NCBI GenBank assembly: GCA_964501415.1
Contig: CAZCSL010000008.1
Span: 1-55,629, forward strand
DNA: 55,629 nucleotides
DNA from: B1SED10-225 sp964501415
Lineage (GTDB): Bacteria > Bacillota_I > Bacilli_A > Izemoplasmatales > Izemoplasmataceae
Direction of reading: 5' to 3'
The notes beneath the pieces were generated by a model. That model saw only the letters and a list, made by a program, of their open reading frames with translations, made no database searches and was not told the DNA's origin. Position numbers and translations under genes: made by a program. Below are positions 16,885 to 25,776 of the stretch, piece by piece (positions within the stretch are counted from its first letter, which is position 1; each line of letters opens with the position of its first letter).

Positions 16885-19050
16885 CTATTTTTTATCTTTT
16901 GAAGAAGATTCTTTTGAGAACGCCTTCTTCTTGTCGTATTGAGGTTTTTCCATCGTGGCTTTTCGAGATAAATCGATACGGCCTCGATCATCGATACCGA
17001 TGACTTTGACTTTAACGGTTTGACCCATCTTTAAGACATCTTCTACTTTACCCACGCGTTCATGCGCAAGTTTGGAGATGTGACATAACCCATCGGTGCC
17101 TGGCCAAAGTTCAATAAAGGCGCCAAATTTTTCAATCCGTACGACTTTACCTTCATAAATTTCTCCAACCTTAGCCACGCGCACAATATCCTCAATCTGT
17201 TTTAAGGCGCGTTCAATCGGTGGGATTTCGGTATGCATAATCGTGACGCGTCCGTCTTGTTCAATGTCGATTTTGACGTCATCATTATCTTCAATAATTT
17301 TTGATATTTGCTTGCCGCCTGGGCCAATAACATCACGGATTTTATCGGGATCAATCACCATGATCTTAACTTTAGGCGCATGCTTAGATACTTCTTTTCT
17401 CGGTTCTGCAATGGCCGATAACATGTTATCAAGAATCTCTAGGCGCCCACGCTTGGCTTGCATCAATGCTTCTTTTAAAACCTCTTTGGATAACCCTTCA
17501 ATTTTGATATCCATTTGAAGGGCCGTGACGCCTTCTTTGGTTCCAGCAACTTTAAAGTCCATATCTCCAACATGGTCTTCAAGCCCTTGAATATCACTTA
17601 AGACACGGTTTTCACCATTATCGTGCACCAAGCCCATCGCAATACCTGCAACGGGGGCATTTAGAGGCACGCCTGCAGCCATTAAGCTCATGCAGCCTGC
17701 ACATATACTCGCTTGTGAGGTAGAACCGTTACTTTCTAGGATTTCTGAGACGACGCGAATCGTATAAGGGAAATCCTCTTCATCCGGTAATACTTGCGCT
17801 AAGGCGCGTTCACCCAAGGCCCCATGTCCGATTTCACGGCGTTTTGGCGGACCATATCGACCCGTTTCTCCCACGCTATATGGCGGGAAATTATAATGTA
17901 ACATAAAGCGTTTATTATCGGTTTCACCCAAGCCATCAATGATTTGATGTTCGCCTAAAGCGCCCAAAGTGGTAATCGATACCGCTTGGGTTTGACCGCG
18001 CGTAAACATCGCTGAACCGTGCGTTAGTTCAAATAAATCCACTTTACTGTTTAACGCTCTGATTTCGTGTAGATCCCGACCGTCTGGTCGTTTTTTATCT
18101 TCGATAATGCCTCTGCGAATCTCTTGGGCTACCAAATCATCAACGGTTTTTTTCGCACTTTTTAGTTTGTGATTGTATGTCTCTTCATCTAAGGCATCAT
18201 AGGTTTGTTCAAAATAACGATCAATTTCGTCTTTGATAAGCGCAATATCATCGCCACGTTTTTCACGGTCATAGGTTTGTACCGTATCGATAATGGCTTT
18301 GCCGTGAGTTTCTTTGACGTAATTAACCGCCTCTTCATCATAGGTTTCTACTTCGTAGTCGAGTTTTTCTTGGCCTAAATCAGCAATGATTTCTTCTTGA
18401 AACAGACATAATTTCTTAATCCATTCATGACCAAATTCAATCGCTTCTAACATCGTTTCTTCATCCACTTGCTTAGCGCCGGCTTCAACCATATTAATCG
18501 CATTCTTGGTCCCTGCGACGATCAAGTCGATGTCGGATAATTCTAAATCCTCTTCGTTAGGGTTTAAGATGAATTCACCGTTTAAGCGCCCAACTTGCAC
18601 ACCTGCAATGGGGCCACTAAAAGGCATTGGTGACAATCCTAAGGTTAATGAGGAACCAAACATAGCCGTCATTGGGGGTGAGTGGTCGGTGTTACCACTC
18701 ATGACCGTATTGATGACTTGAATTTCATATTGAAAGCCATCGGGAAATAAAGGACGGAGCGGACGGTCGATTAAACGCGCCGTCAAAGTTTCTAATTCTG
18801 AAGGTTTTCCTTCTCGTTTGAAAAATCCCCCCGGGATTTTTCCAGCCGCATAAAGTTTTTCTGTGTAGTTGACCATCAAAGGGAAGAATCCCATCGTTGA
18901 AGGCTCATTAGCCGCTTGAGTTACGGTGAGTACTGAAGTATCACCATAGTAAATCAACGCTGCTTGAGTTGCTTGTTTAGCAACCTCACCAATTTCAACG
19001 CGTAATTCTCTTCCGTTGAAGTCCATCGTATACACTTTGGCTTCTGACAT
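16885..19050 (-). CDS. pnp: Polynucleotide phosphorylase
   Basis: A 3'-5' phosphorolytic exoribonuclease of the RNA degradosome. The 721-residue chain has the family order: first RNase PH domain (with AGKIPGGFFKREGKPSE), helical linker, and second RNase PH domain. A KH domain (VIDPDKIRDVIGPGGKQISKI) and an S1 domain (GEIYEGKVVRIEKFGAFIEL) follow. A short Lys/Ser tail ends the protein. It is the last coding gene of a leftward block that shares its order with truB-ribC-rpsO-pnpA in B. subtilis. The ATG follows AAGAAGGAAAATT. Confidence 0.98.
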   Translation of the reverse strand: MSEAKVYTMDFNGRELRVEIGEVAKQATQAALIYYGDTSVLTVTQAANEPSTMGFFPLMVNYTEKLYAAGKIPGGFFKREGKPSELETLTARLIDRPLRPLFPDGFQYEIQVINTVMSGNTDHSPPMTAMFGSSLTLGLSPMPFSGPIAGVQVGRLNGEFILNPNEEDLELSDIDLIVAGTKNAINMVEAGAKQVDEETMLEAIEFGHEWIKKLCLFQEEIIADLGQEKLDYEVETYDEEAVNYVKETHGKAIIDTVQTYDREKRGDDIALIKDEIDRYFEQTYDALDEETYNHKLKSAKKTVDDLVAQEIRRGIIEDKKRPDGRDLHEIRALNSKVDLFELTHGSAMFTRGQTQAVSITTLGALGEHQIIDGLGETDNKRFMLHYNFPPYSVGETGRYGPPKRREIGHGALGERALAQVLPDEEDFPYTIRVVSEILESNGSTSQASICAGCMSLMAAGVPLNAPVAGIAMGLVHDNGENRVLSDIQGLEDHVGDMDFKVAGTKEGVTALQMDIKIEGLSKEVLKEALMQAKRGRLEILDNMLSAIAEPRKEVSKHAPKVKIMVIDPDKIRDVIGPGGKQISKIIEDNDDVKIDIEQDGRVTIMHTEIPPIERALKQIEDIVRVAKVGEIYEGKVVRIEKFGAFIELWPGTDGLCHISKLAHERVGKVEDVLKMGQTVKVKVIGIDDRGRIDLSRKATMEKPQYDKKKAFSKESSSKDKK

Positions 19051-19129
19051 AATTTTCCTTCTTTCTTATATTCTATTTATCTAATATGATATCATATCAT
19101 ACATGAGCCTAAAGGTATAGCCTTTTAAG

Positions 19130-19156
19130 AAAAAAAGCACTCACCGCGAGCGCTTT
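19130..19156 (-). terminator. Terminator after the UPF0316 gene
   Basis: AAAGCGCT/AGTGCTTT stem (one G-T pair) followed by a T-run on the minus strand. It separates the UPF0316 gene from pnp. Confidence 0.75.
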
Positions 19157-19694
19157 ATTTTCTCAGTATGCCATATCCACCATAAACCGGACGGATATCA
19201 TTGATGGTAATCATAACATCTTCTTGGAAAGAACGAAGCAGTTTAACTGCTTGTTGGGTTTGTTTTCTAGGTACATGCATATAGAGGACTTCCTTGCGGT
19301 CATCTTTGCCATACGCATCGATGGCGGTGACACCGAACCCTAAATTTCTTAATTCGAGTGAGACGCGTTTCCCATGAATCTTTTTAATCACCGCTTCAAT
19401 TTTGACTGTCCCAATTGCCATTTTATCTTCTACCATGCTGCCAAGGTAGTTCCCGAATGAAAAAGCAAGGGCATAAACGACCACTTTCATAGGATCTTCG
19501 GTAATATCGATTAAAACCGATGCCGCTAGGGCAACCCAAATCAACACTTCAAAAAAGCCAATAATGGAACCTTTCATCTTTTCGCCTTTAGTAATTAAGA
19601 CAATACGCACCGTGGCCATACCTACTTCGATAATTTTGACCACAAAAATAATGCTATAAAGCCAAAAAGGGGGTAAACTTAAAAACCAATCCAT
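19155..19694 (-). CDS. UPF0316 membrane protein (DUF5698 + DUF2179)
   Basis: The first ~95 residues contain three hydrophobic segments and the signature KIIEVGMATVRIVLITKGEK of the DUF5698 domain. The last ~80 residues fit DUF2179, a small cytosolic regulatory domain with the VLYMHVPRKQ motif. This is the layout of the Bacillus YebE (UPF0316) proteins; no molecular function is established. It follows the amidohydrolase gene by 4 bp and is probably co-transcribed with it and the AI-2E-type transporter. Confidence 0.85.
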   Translation of the reverse strand: MDWFLSLPPFWLYSIIFVVKIIEVGMATVRIVLITKGEKMKGSIIGFFEVLIWVALAASVLIDITEDPMKVVVYALAFSFGNYLGSMVEDKMAIGTVKIEAVIKKIHGKRVSLELRNLGFGVTAIDAYGKDDRKEVLYMHVPRKQTQQAVKLLRSFQEDVMITINDIRPVYGGYGILRK

Positions 19695-19698
19695 GCCA

Positions 19699-20871
19699 TC
19701 AAGCGCCTTTCTTCGCGACTAATGCGCCTTCGATATAAACCGATTCAGGACGCGTCATGATATCAAAGATATCGCCATCCCATATCACGATATCCGCATC
19801 TTTGCCAGCCGTTAGGCTTCCGACACGATCTTCAATTCCATTTAACTTTGCCGCATTGATGGTGATGGCTTCTAAGGCTTTTTTGCGGTCTAAGCCGGCT
19901 TTGACAAACAAAGCCAATTGAATCATGATGCTTTCTAGTGAAATCACGGGATGATCGGTCATAACGGCAAAATCAATGCCGTGTTTTGCCAAGATTTTCG
20001 CACTATCAAAACTGCGATGTTTGGTTTCATATTTTGTGCCTGTACCTAAAGTCGGGCCTAAAATGACTTTGGTTTGAGCTTCTTTAAGGGCTTCAGCGAT
20101 GAGATGAGCTTCGGTACCGTGTTCAATGGTCATATCGAGATTAAACTCTTTTGCAATTCTAATAGCCGTCATAATATCATCGCTACGATGGGCGTGTATC
20201 TTAACTTTCATACCCTCAAAAACACGGGAAAGACTTTCTAGCTTCATGTCAAATGAAGGTTTGTCCGAGGCGTTGTTAGTTTGTTTGTATTTTTCTTTAG
20301 CCTCATGATACTCTTGCGCTTTCTTCAGCCACTCTCGCATTAAAGCGGCACTTGCCATGCGGGTTGATGGGTTTTTCTTTTGTGAACTATAAACGCGTTT
20401 AGGATTTTCACCCAAAGCCATCTTCATACATAAATCACGCTTGAAAACCATCTCATCGGCGGTTTTGCCAATCGTTTTATAGGCATCAAAAGTCCCTCCG
20501 ATAATATTAGCACTGCCCGGACCACTAACCACGGTGGTCACACCAGCATTCATCGCATATCTAAATGCGGTATCGTTAGGATAGAAACTGTCTATTCCAC
20601 GTAACTCAGGATAAATTGGATTGGTTATTTCATTGGTATCGTTACCTTCGAATTGTATGCCTTCTTCCATCACACCAATGTGACAGTGCGGTTCTACTAA
20701 TCCCGGCGTCACGATTTGTTTTTTGGCGTCAATGATTTCATAATCTTGATACTTCTGGGCATCAAAATGACATCCAATCGCCTCTATCTTTTTGTCTTTT
20801 ATGGCGACAAACCCTATTTCATCATGGATTGAATCCATGGTATATAAGCGTGCATTCTTAATCACCTTCAT
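19699..20871 (-). CDS. Metal-dependent amidohydrolase (imidazolonepropionase/dihydroorotase-like)
   Basis: This 390-residue protein has the amidohydrolase superfamily motifs: VTPGLVEPHCHIG with the HxH metal ligands, a later His in KIHAHRSDD, TIEHGTEAH, and a final Asp in AVMTDHPVIS. The start at ATG 20869-20871 is chosen because AGAGGATG is at proper spacing, whereas the start at 20880 is too close to it. Its 5' end overlaps the end of the AI-2E transporter gene by 14 bp. It probably hydrolyses a cyclic amide, but the substrate cannot be read from the sequence. Confidence 0.85.
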   Translation of the reverse strand: MKVIKNARLYTMDSIHDEIGFVAIKDKKIEAIGCHFDAQKYQDYEIIDAKKQIVTPGLVEPHCHIGVMEEGIQFEGNDTNEITNPIYPELRGIDSFYPNDTAFRYAMNAGVTTVVSGPGSANIIGGTFDAYKTIGKTADEMVFKRDLCMKMALGENPKRVYSSQKKNPSTRMASAALMREWLKKAQEYHEAKEKYKQTNNASDKPSFDMKLESLSRVFEGMKVKIHAHRSDDIMTAIRIAKEFNLDMTIEHGTEAHLIAEALKEAQTKVILGPTLGTGTKYETKHRSFDSAKILAKHGIDFAVMTDHPVISLESIMIQLALFVKAGLDRKKALEAITINAAKLNGIEDRVGSLTAGKDADIVIWDGDIFDIMTRPESVYIEGALVAKKGA

Positions 20872-21994
20872 GATTAACATCCTCTCTTAAACGCTGAACT
20901 TCAGCTTTATTTTTTTGTATTTTTTCTTCATTAATCTCTGCAACATATTTAATTGAGGTACGAATCATACCGGTTATAGGGATGGCTAAGATGATTCCAA
21001 CAACCCCAAAAAGATACCCAAAAAAGACAAACGCACTCAAAACAAGCATCGGATGCAACTTGGTTTCCTTACCCATGATAAAGGGTTGTGCAACGTTGTT
21101 TTGAATCATTTGACCAACCACCACAGCGATACCGATTGCCAAGGGTGCATAATTACCAAACATGAGCGTATCATCGGTTAAACTATATAGTATCGGCAAA
21201 ACCATCGCAATGAATGGCCCTACATAAGGGACGATATCAAAAAAGCCTAACATAAAGCCAAACAACAAACTGCGTTGTCTAAAGCCAAGGACGAAAAACA
21301 TAATCGTAAAGGCAATTGCCATAACGAACATCGTCGCAAAACGGCCATTAAAGTATTGTTCGATTACCCGGTTAGCCCGGCTTAATAATTCAACCGCATG
21401 CTTGCGGATTTTTTTCGGAAATAACATGATCGTCGCATCATAGATTTTGGTGCTGTCATTTAAGATAAAGAATAAGAAAACAGGTACCAAAACAATGGTA
21501 ATGATAAACGTAGTGACGCTTTCAAACACGCCAAATAAATCCAATTCAGCCTCTAATAGATTATCAACCGTCAGCAATTTGACAATGCGCTCATAGAGGT
21601 TCTCTAAAAAGGCGTAATCGGCTACCGCAACCTCGATGGTAGAAACGACCACAGGCCAATCATTTTCCACAAAATTAACGCCTTGTTCGTAAATCAGTGA
21701 AAAAGCATATCTGCCAAACAAAAACAAGATGAACCCCGTCGCGACAAATACGATAATCGTGTTTAACATACGGAATTTAAACTTGAGATTGCGCTCTAAG
21801 AGTTTAAAAACCGGTGCTAAGAGATAACTGATGAAAAGCGCAATGGAAAACGGCAAAATAATGGAGTTGGCCGCTTTGGCAAAACGCGTAAAAAACGTGC
21901 CAAACAAAAGGGTAGACAAATAAAGGATAATAAGCACTAACGCAGTAATACCTAGATACATCATAATACGTATCAATCGTTGATTGTTTTGCAT
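20858..21994 (-). CDS. AI-2E family transporter (YdiK/YrrI-like permease)
   Basis: A polytopic membrane protein of 378 residues with about eight hydrophobic segments and a C-terminal hydrophilic tail. The motif DIVPYVGPFIAMVLPILYSL is the hallmark of the AI-2E (UPF0118) family, followed by GKETKLHPMLVLSAFVFFGYLFGVVGIILAIPI. Family members are thought to move small molecules or ions; only a few have been tested. It is the first gene of an operon with the amidohydrolase and the UPF0316 protein. Confidence 0.9.
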   Translation of the reverse strand: MQNNQRLIRIMMYLGITALVLIILYLSTLLFGTFFTRFAKAANSIILPFSIALFISYLLAPVFKLLERNLKFKFRMLNTIIVFVATGFILFLFGRYAFSLIYEQGVNFVENDWPVVVSTIEVAVADYAFLENLYERIVKLLTVDNLLEAELDLFGVFESVTTFIITIVLVPVFLFFILNDSTKIYDATIMLFPKKIRKHAVELLSRANRVIEQYFNGRFATMFVMAIAFTIMFFVLGFRQRSLLFGFMLGFFDIVPYVGPFIAMVLPILYSLTDDTLMFGNYAPLAIGIAVVVGQMIQNNVAQPFIMGKETKLHPMLVLSAFVFFGYLFGVVGIILAIPITGMIRTSIKYVAEINEEKIQKNKAEVQRLREDVNHEGD

Positions 21995-22063
21995 TCAGTT
22001 AGTCACCTCTTTTTCTTTCAAACCCATTTTAACATGACAAGCCCCTAAATAAAGCAATAAAAT

Positions 22064-22095
22064 AAAAAAACAAGCTTTTGCAAGCTTGTTTTTGT
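22064..22095 (-). terminator. Terminator of rpsO
   Basis: AACAAGCTT/AAGCTTGTT with a 4-base loop and T-rich flank on the minus strand. It could work in both directions. Confidence 0.85.
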
Positions 22096-22098
22096 CAT

Positions 22099-22368
22099 TT
22101 AGCGACGTAATCCTAGGCTTTTAACCAAGGCACGATAACGGTCTACGTCTTTAGCGGCCAAATAGCGCATCAAATGACGGCGTTGACCAACTTTTTGCAA
22201 AAGACCGCGACGAGAATGATGATCGTGTTTGTGTACTTTCAAATGCTTGTTTAGATTTTCAATCTCTTTGGTTAAAATCGCAACTTGTACCTCTGGTGAG
22301 CCCGTATCGCCTTCTTTGATGCGATACTTTTCTACCAAAGCTTGTTTTTGTTCTTTTGTAATTGCCAT
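22099..22368 (-). CDS. rpsO: Small ribosomal subunit protein uS15
   Basis: The 89-residue protein begins MAITKEQKQALVEKYRIKEGDTGSPEVQVA and includes HKHDHHSRRGLLQKVGQRRHLMRYL, all typical of S15, which binds the central domain of 16S rRNA. The ribosome site is GAAGGAGG. It is a single-gene transcript with its own promoter and terminator, lying between a membrane-protein gene and the AI-2E operon. Confidence 0.99.
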   Translation of the reverse strand: MAITKEQKQALVEKYRIKEGDTGSPEVQVAILTKEIENLNKHLKVHKHDHHSRRGLLQKVGQRRHLMRYLAAKDVDRYRALVKSLGLRR

Positions 22369-22371
22369 AAT

Positions 22372-22440
22372 TGCCTCCTTCTTTCAACTTACCTAAAACC
22401 AAGTAAAACGTTGGCATGCGTTTAACTGAGTCCTAGGCGC
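22372..22440 (-). promoter_or_regulatory. Structured 5' leader of rpsO, candidate S15 autoregulation site
   Basis: The mRNA leader between the promoter and the ribosome site can fold. CCTA pairs with TAGG around an inner AAACG/CGTTT stem. S15 is known to repress its own mRNA in many bacteria by binding such leaders, although the structures differ by lineage. That this one does so is inferred. Confidence 0.4.
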
Positions 22441-22447
22441 GATAATT

Positions 22448-22475
22448 ATTATAGCACAAATCATGCTGAATGCAA
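22448..22475 (-). promoter_or_regulatory. Promoter of rpsO
   Basis: On the minus strand TTGCAT (22470-22475) and TATAAT (22448-22453) with a 16-bp spacer and TG one base before the -10. Confidence 0.85.
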
Positions 22476-22476
22476 G

Positions 22477-23478
22477 TTATTTGTGCAAATAAAACCGTGC
22501 TTTTCTCCCATCGCGCATGCGCCTATCAAAGAGACTCAAACAAAGGGCACTAACCCACAATAAAAGCAGGACATAAAAATTTCTAGAATCACTCAAGGGC
22601 ATAAAGATAAGCGCGGTGAAAAAACCCCCATGCGCGATATAAGCAAACCACATAACGCCTTTAAACCGTAAATAAATCCACATCAAAATGACATTGAGTG
22701 GCAGCAACCAAAACAATATATTGAGCATGAACCGTAAGTTTTCAACGTTGAAACCATAGTTATGAAAAAAACCATTTACAAACAAAGGGAACAACCATAT
22801 GACCATCAAGGCCCCCATCGCAAGTCCACTGATCAAAGGAGGAGATTTTTGAATAAAATAAGGCGCTAAAAAGCCGCGGTAAGCAAGTTCAAAAATCAAG
22901 GCACTACCAACTAAAGTAAAAAAGATAATCAATAGAACAAAAAAGATATGATAAATGAGGACTGACCCCATAAAAAAGGGCCAAAACCATGATTCTGAAG
23001 CCATTAAACCTATAAAAAGGGCTATTAGAAACAAAAGCGGAAAACTAGCCCAAACAAGGATGGTGGCTGGTCTTTTTAAGCGATGGATGCGATTCCAAAA
23101 TACGGCCTCATGATGGCGATATGTAAAAAGCATACCTATTAAATAGGCCAATAGATCAGCTAAGATTAAGGCTAAAATGACCGTGATGATAGTTAATTCG
23201 ATAAATCCGGTACTCATGACAAATAAGATGATAGCCGAAAAAACGCCAAACAAACTAAGATGTCTTCGAATGGAAGGCATCAAAGAGAGATTATGACGTC
23301 GCAGTGTAATGATGAGGGCTATGAGTGCTTTGGAAAAAAGGCCGATAATATCGATGAGGGTTTGAATTTGCTCATCGCCCATGGCAAGCAAAGGAGAAAT
23401 CGACCATATTACCCAAGCGACACTAAATGAAAGGATAAAAAAGGCTTGCAACGGATAGCGATCAAATATCTCTGCCAT
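22477..23478 (-). CDS. Polytopic membrane protein, degenerate CPBP-type
   Basis: This 333-residue protein has about eight to nine membrane segments. The stretch ALIFELAYRGFLAPYF resembles the first motif (EExxxRG) of CPBP intramembrane proteases, and IWLFPLFV and IAHGGFF sit where FxxxH and HxxxN are expected. The first Glu, the motif-2 His and the motif-3 Asn appear to be replaced, so catalysis is doubtful. The start ATG overlaps the end of ribF by 17 bp, so it is probably coupled to ribF and truB. Family assignment is tentative and the function is unknown. Confidence 0.6.
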   Translation of the reverse strand: MAEIFDRYPLQAFFILSFSVAWVIWSISPLLAMGDEQIQTLIDIIGLFSKALIALIITLRRHNLSLMPSIRRHLSLFGVFSAIILFVMSTGFIELTIITVILALILADLLAYLIGMLFTYRHHEAVFWNRIHRLKRPATILVWASFPLLFLIALFIGLMASESWFWPFFMGSVLIYHIFFVLLIIFFTLVGSALIFELAYRGFLAPYFIQKSPPLISGLAMGALMVIWLFPLFVNGFFHNYGFNVENLRFMLNILFWLLPLNVILMWIYLRFKGVMWFAYIAHGGFFTALIFMPLSDSRNFYVLLLLWVSALCLSLFDRRMRDGRKARFYLHK

Positions 23479-24385
23479 CGATTGAAACCCCCTTAAGAAT
23501 CTTTAAAGCCTTGCCTTCATCCGCTTTTATAGCTTGGATTAATGCTTCGATAGAGGCAAACTTCTTTTCTTCTCGCAAACGTTTGATAAAAGCGACTTCG
23601 ATGGTTTCACCGTATATTGTTTCATCAAAGTCAAACAAATAGCTTTCAACGCTGATGCTTTGGCGTCGGTGCAGCGTGGGATTGATGCCCACAGAAGTCA
23701 TCGAACGATACCATTTTCCGCGAACTTTAGTCAAAGAAGCATAAACGCCTTTTTTAGGAATCAAATAATCTTTAATTTGAATATTTGCGGTGGGATACGT
23801 TAGGGTGCGCCCTTGTTTTTTACCATGAATAACCACCCCTTTTAAGCGATAATAATCGCCTAAAAACGGCTTGACTTTATCCACCTCGCCAGCTCTTATT
23901 AACGTACGGATACGCGTACTGCCAATTTTTTCGCCAAGATAAGTCATTTCATCAATGATAATGGTTTCAAATTGACCGTGCTTCTTTAACAAGTCTTTAT
24001 TACCTTCAGCGCGATATCCAAAGGTAAAATCAAAGCCGCATACTAAAACATCGAGTGGATTTAAAACCTCATTGATAAAATCCAATGGGTCCATAGAGGC
24101 TTTGGCTTTGTCGAATTCAATCACGTATACAACATCAATGGGATAACGTTTTAAATAGGATAGTTTATCTTCTAATGGCGTGATGTAATAATAATCCATG
24201 TCAAAAAGCACGTGTTTAGGATGCTTATCAAACGTGATAACGGCTTTTTCTAGTTGTCGTGTTTCAGCCACCTTCACCATCGTTTCAATCAACGTCTGAT
24301 GCGCTAGGTGAATGCCGTCAAAAAAACCAATCGCAGCAGCGGTGTTTTTAGCAATTTTCTTTGTTCCAATCGTTTTAACTTTCAT
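23462..24385 (-). CDS. ribF: Bifunctional riboflavin kinase / FAD synthetase
   Basis: RibF converts riboflavin to FMN and then FAD. The N-terminal nucleotidyltransferase half has AAAIGFFDGIHLAHQTLI (the GxFDxxHxGH-like site) and SSTRIR-like GSTRIRTLI. The C-terminal kinase half begins near residue 180 with GKKQGRTLTYPTANIQ and includes TSVGINPT. The length of 307 is normal. It overlaps truB by 11 bp, keeping the truB-ribF order of Bacillus. Confidence 0.97.
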   Translation of the reverse strand: MKVKTIGTKKIAKNTAAAIGFFDGIHLAHQTLIETMVKVAETRQLEKAVITFDKHPKHVLFDMDYYYITPLEDKLSYLKRYPIDVVYVIEFDKAKASMDPLDFINEVLNPLDVLVCGFDFTFGYRAEGNKDLLKKHGQFETIIIDEMTYLGEKIGSTRIRTLIRAGEVDKVKPFLGDYYRLKGVVIHGKKQGRTLTYPTANIQIKDYLIPKKGVYASLTKVRGKWYRSMTSVGINPTLHRRQSISVESYLFDFDETIYGETIEVAFIKRLREEKKFASIEALIQAIKADEGKALKILKGVSIDGRDI

Positions 24386-25259
24386 TTAAAAACACCTTCT
24401 TAGCTCGATAAAAATGCTTTTGCGTGGGGTCTTTTTCATAGATGGCAAGTAAGCTTTGCGTGGATTCATCAATGAGCTTTAAATAACGTTTATCAGCGAT
24501 AATGGATAGTTTCTGACCATGGCTGATACGTCTTTTCATCGCCTGATCAGCGGTGATGGCAGGGATACTTTCTAAAGCATCATTAAGCGTAATTAGTTTG
24601 GTTTTATTAGCCTTAAGCGACTCTAAAGAATAGGCATCTTCAAGCTTGAATTGGCCCGCTTGGGTGCGATGAATCATTTGCGTGTGGGCTACCGTATTTA
24701 AGCGTTTAGCAATATCTAAGGCTAGCGTACGTACAAATAGACCTTTTGAACCGTGTACTTCACACGTCACTTGATAAGTAGGTGGGGTTTTTGCTTCGAT
24801 ATCATTGATCCGTTTTAATTGATAGATTTTAAGTTTACGTGGTTCGACTTCAGGAACAGCTTGGTTTTTACGTGCATATTCATACAGTTTTTTTCCATCA
24901 ACCTTCACCGCTGAGTAAGCGGGAGGCGTTTGTAAATATTCACCTACAAATGACGCTAATACCTCATCTAAGGCGCTAAAATCCGTTTGCGATTTCACAT
25001 CATTAATCTTTCCTGTATGATCTAGGGTATCGGTTTGTTCGTTAAATACGATAGTAAATTGATAACGTTTATCGTCTTGATTCAAAAAAGGCATGATCTT
25101 TGTGCCCTTATTGATGCCTAAGACCAAAAGTCCAGACGCTTCTTTATCCAAAGTCCCACTGTGTCCCACTTTTTTAGTGTTATATGCCATGCGGACTAAA
25201 TTGACACAATCGTGTGAAGATAACCCCTTAGGTTTATTTAACAGTAAAATACCATCCAT
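24375..25259 (-). CDS. truB: tRNA pseudouridine-55 synthase
   Basis: TruB makes pseudouridine 55 in the T loop of tRNAs. The catalytic aspartate lies in GHSGTLDKEASGLLVL, and TPPAYSAVKVDGKKLYEYAR and GLFVRTLALDIAKRL are family motifs. The start at ATG 25257-25259 follows GGCGGTGAT and yields 294 residues; the open frame extends three codons further. It is first in the truB-ribF-membrane protein operon, with its own promoter. Confidence 0.97.
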   Translation of the reverse strand: MDGILLLNKPKGLSSHDCVNLVRMAYNTKKVGHSGTLDKEASGLLVLGINKGTKIMPFLNQDDKRYQFTIVFNEQTDTLDHTGKINDVKSQTDFSALDEVLASFVGEYLQTPPAYSAVKVDGKKLYEYARKNQAVPEVEPRKLKIYQLKRINDIEAKTPPTYQVTCEVHGSKGLFVRTLALDIAKRLNTVAHTQMIHRTQAGQFKLEDAYSLESLKANKTKLITLNDALESIPAITADQAMKRRISHGQKLSIIADKRYLKLIDESTQSLLAIYEKDPTQKHFYRAKKVFLNES

Positions 25260-25276
25260 AACTATCACCGCCTTAT

Positions 25277-25305
25277 ATTATACATCAAAGTCATGGCTCG
25301 CCCAA
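25277..25305 (-). promoter_or_regulatory. Promoter of the truB operon
   Basis: On the minus strand TTGGGC (25300-25305) and TATAAT (25277-25282), 17-bp spacer, with a TG immediately upstream of the -10. Confidence 0.7.
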
Positions 25306-25314
25306 GGATTAGAA

Positions 25315-25346
25315 TAAAAAAAGAAACGACCATCGCGTCGTTTCTT
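25315..25346 (-). terminator. Terminator of trxA
   Basis: 10-bp perfect stem AAGAAACGAC/GTCGTTTCTT with a 6-base loop, followed by seven T on the minus strand. Confidence 0.85.
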
Positions 25347-25364
25347 CTTTCATATTCCAGTGTT

Positions 25365-25673
25365 TTAAGCGTTTCTAACCCAATCAACTAGGGCATCTTT
25401 TGGCATAAAGCCCGCTTTTTGGCTAACGACTTCTCCGTCTTTTAAAACAAAAAGACTCGGAATGCCTTGCACGCCATATTGTTGTGCCAAGCCAATATTT
25501 TCATCGACGTTGACTTTAACAACTTTGATATCATCGTTTTCATCTGCGACTTGTTCTAAAACGGGACCGATCATTTTACATGGTCCACACCAATCAGCGT
25601 AAAAATCGAGTAAAACAAGACCTTCTTTTACATTTTCATCTAAGTTTGTGCTATCAGCATATACAACAGCCAT
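25365..25673 (-). CDS. trxA: Thioredoxin
   Basis: A 102-residue thioredoxin with the active site WCGPCKM at residues 28-34 and the cis-Pro loop GIPSLFV. It reduces protein disulfides in the cytoplasm. The ATG follows AGGAGGTAC. It lies directly downstream of mutS2 on the same strand but has its own promoter and terminator, so it is mainly a separate unit. The mutS2-trxA order is as in B. subtilis. Confidence 0.97.
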   Translation of the reverse strand: MAVVYADSTNLDENVKEGLVLLDFYADWCGPCKMIGPVLEQVADENDDIKVVKVNVDENIGLAQQYGVQGIPSLFVLKDGEVVSQKAGFMPKDALVDWVRNA

Positions 25674-25704
25674 TCGTGTACCTCCTTATTTATTAACTAC
25701 TCAT

Positions 25705-25733
25705 ATTATACATATTATCTTACTTAATTACAA
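25705..25733 (-). promoter_or_regulatory. Promoter of trxA
   Basis: On the minus strand TTGTAA (25728-25733) and TATAAT (25705-25710), 17-bp spacer. Confidence 0.8.
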
Positions 25734-25776
25734 TCCATTTGCTTAACTTAGCTACATTTTAAATTCAGCGTTTACG

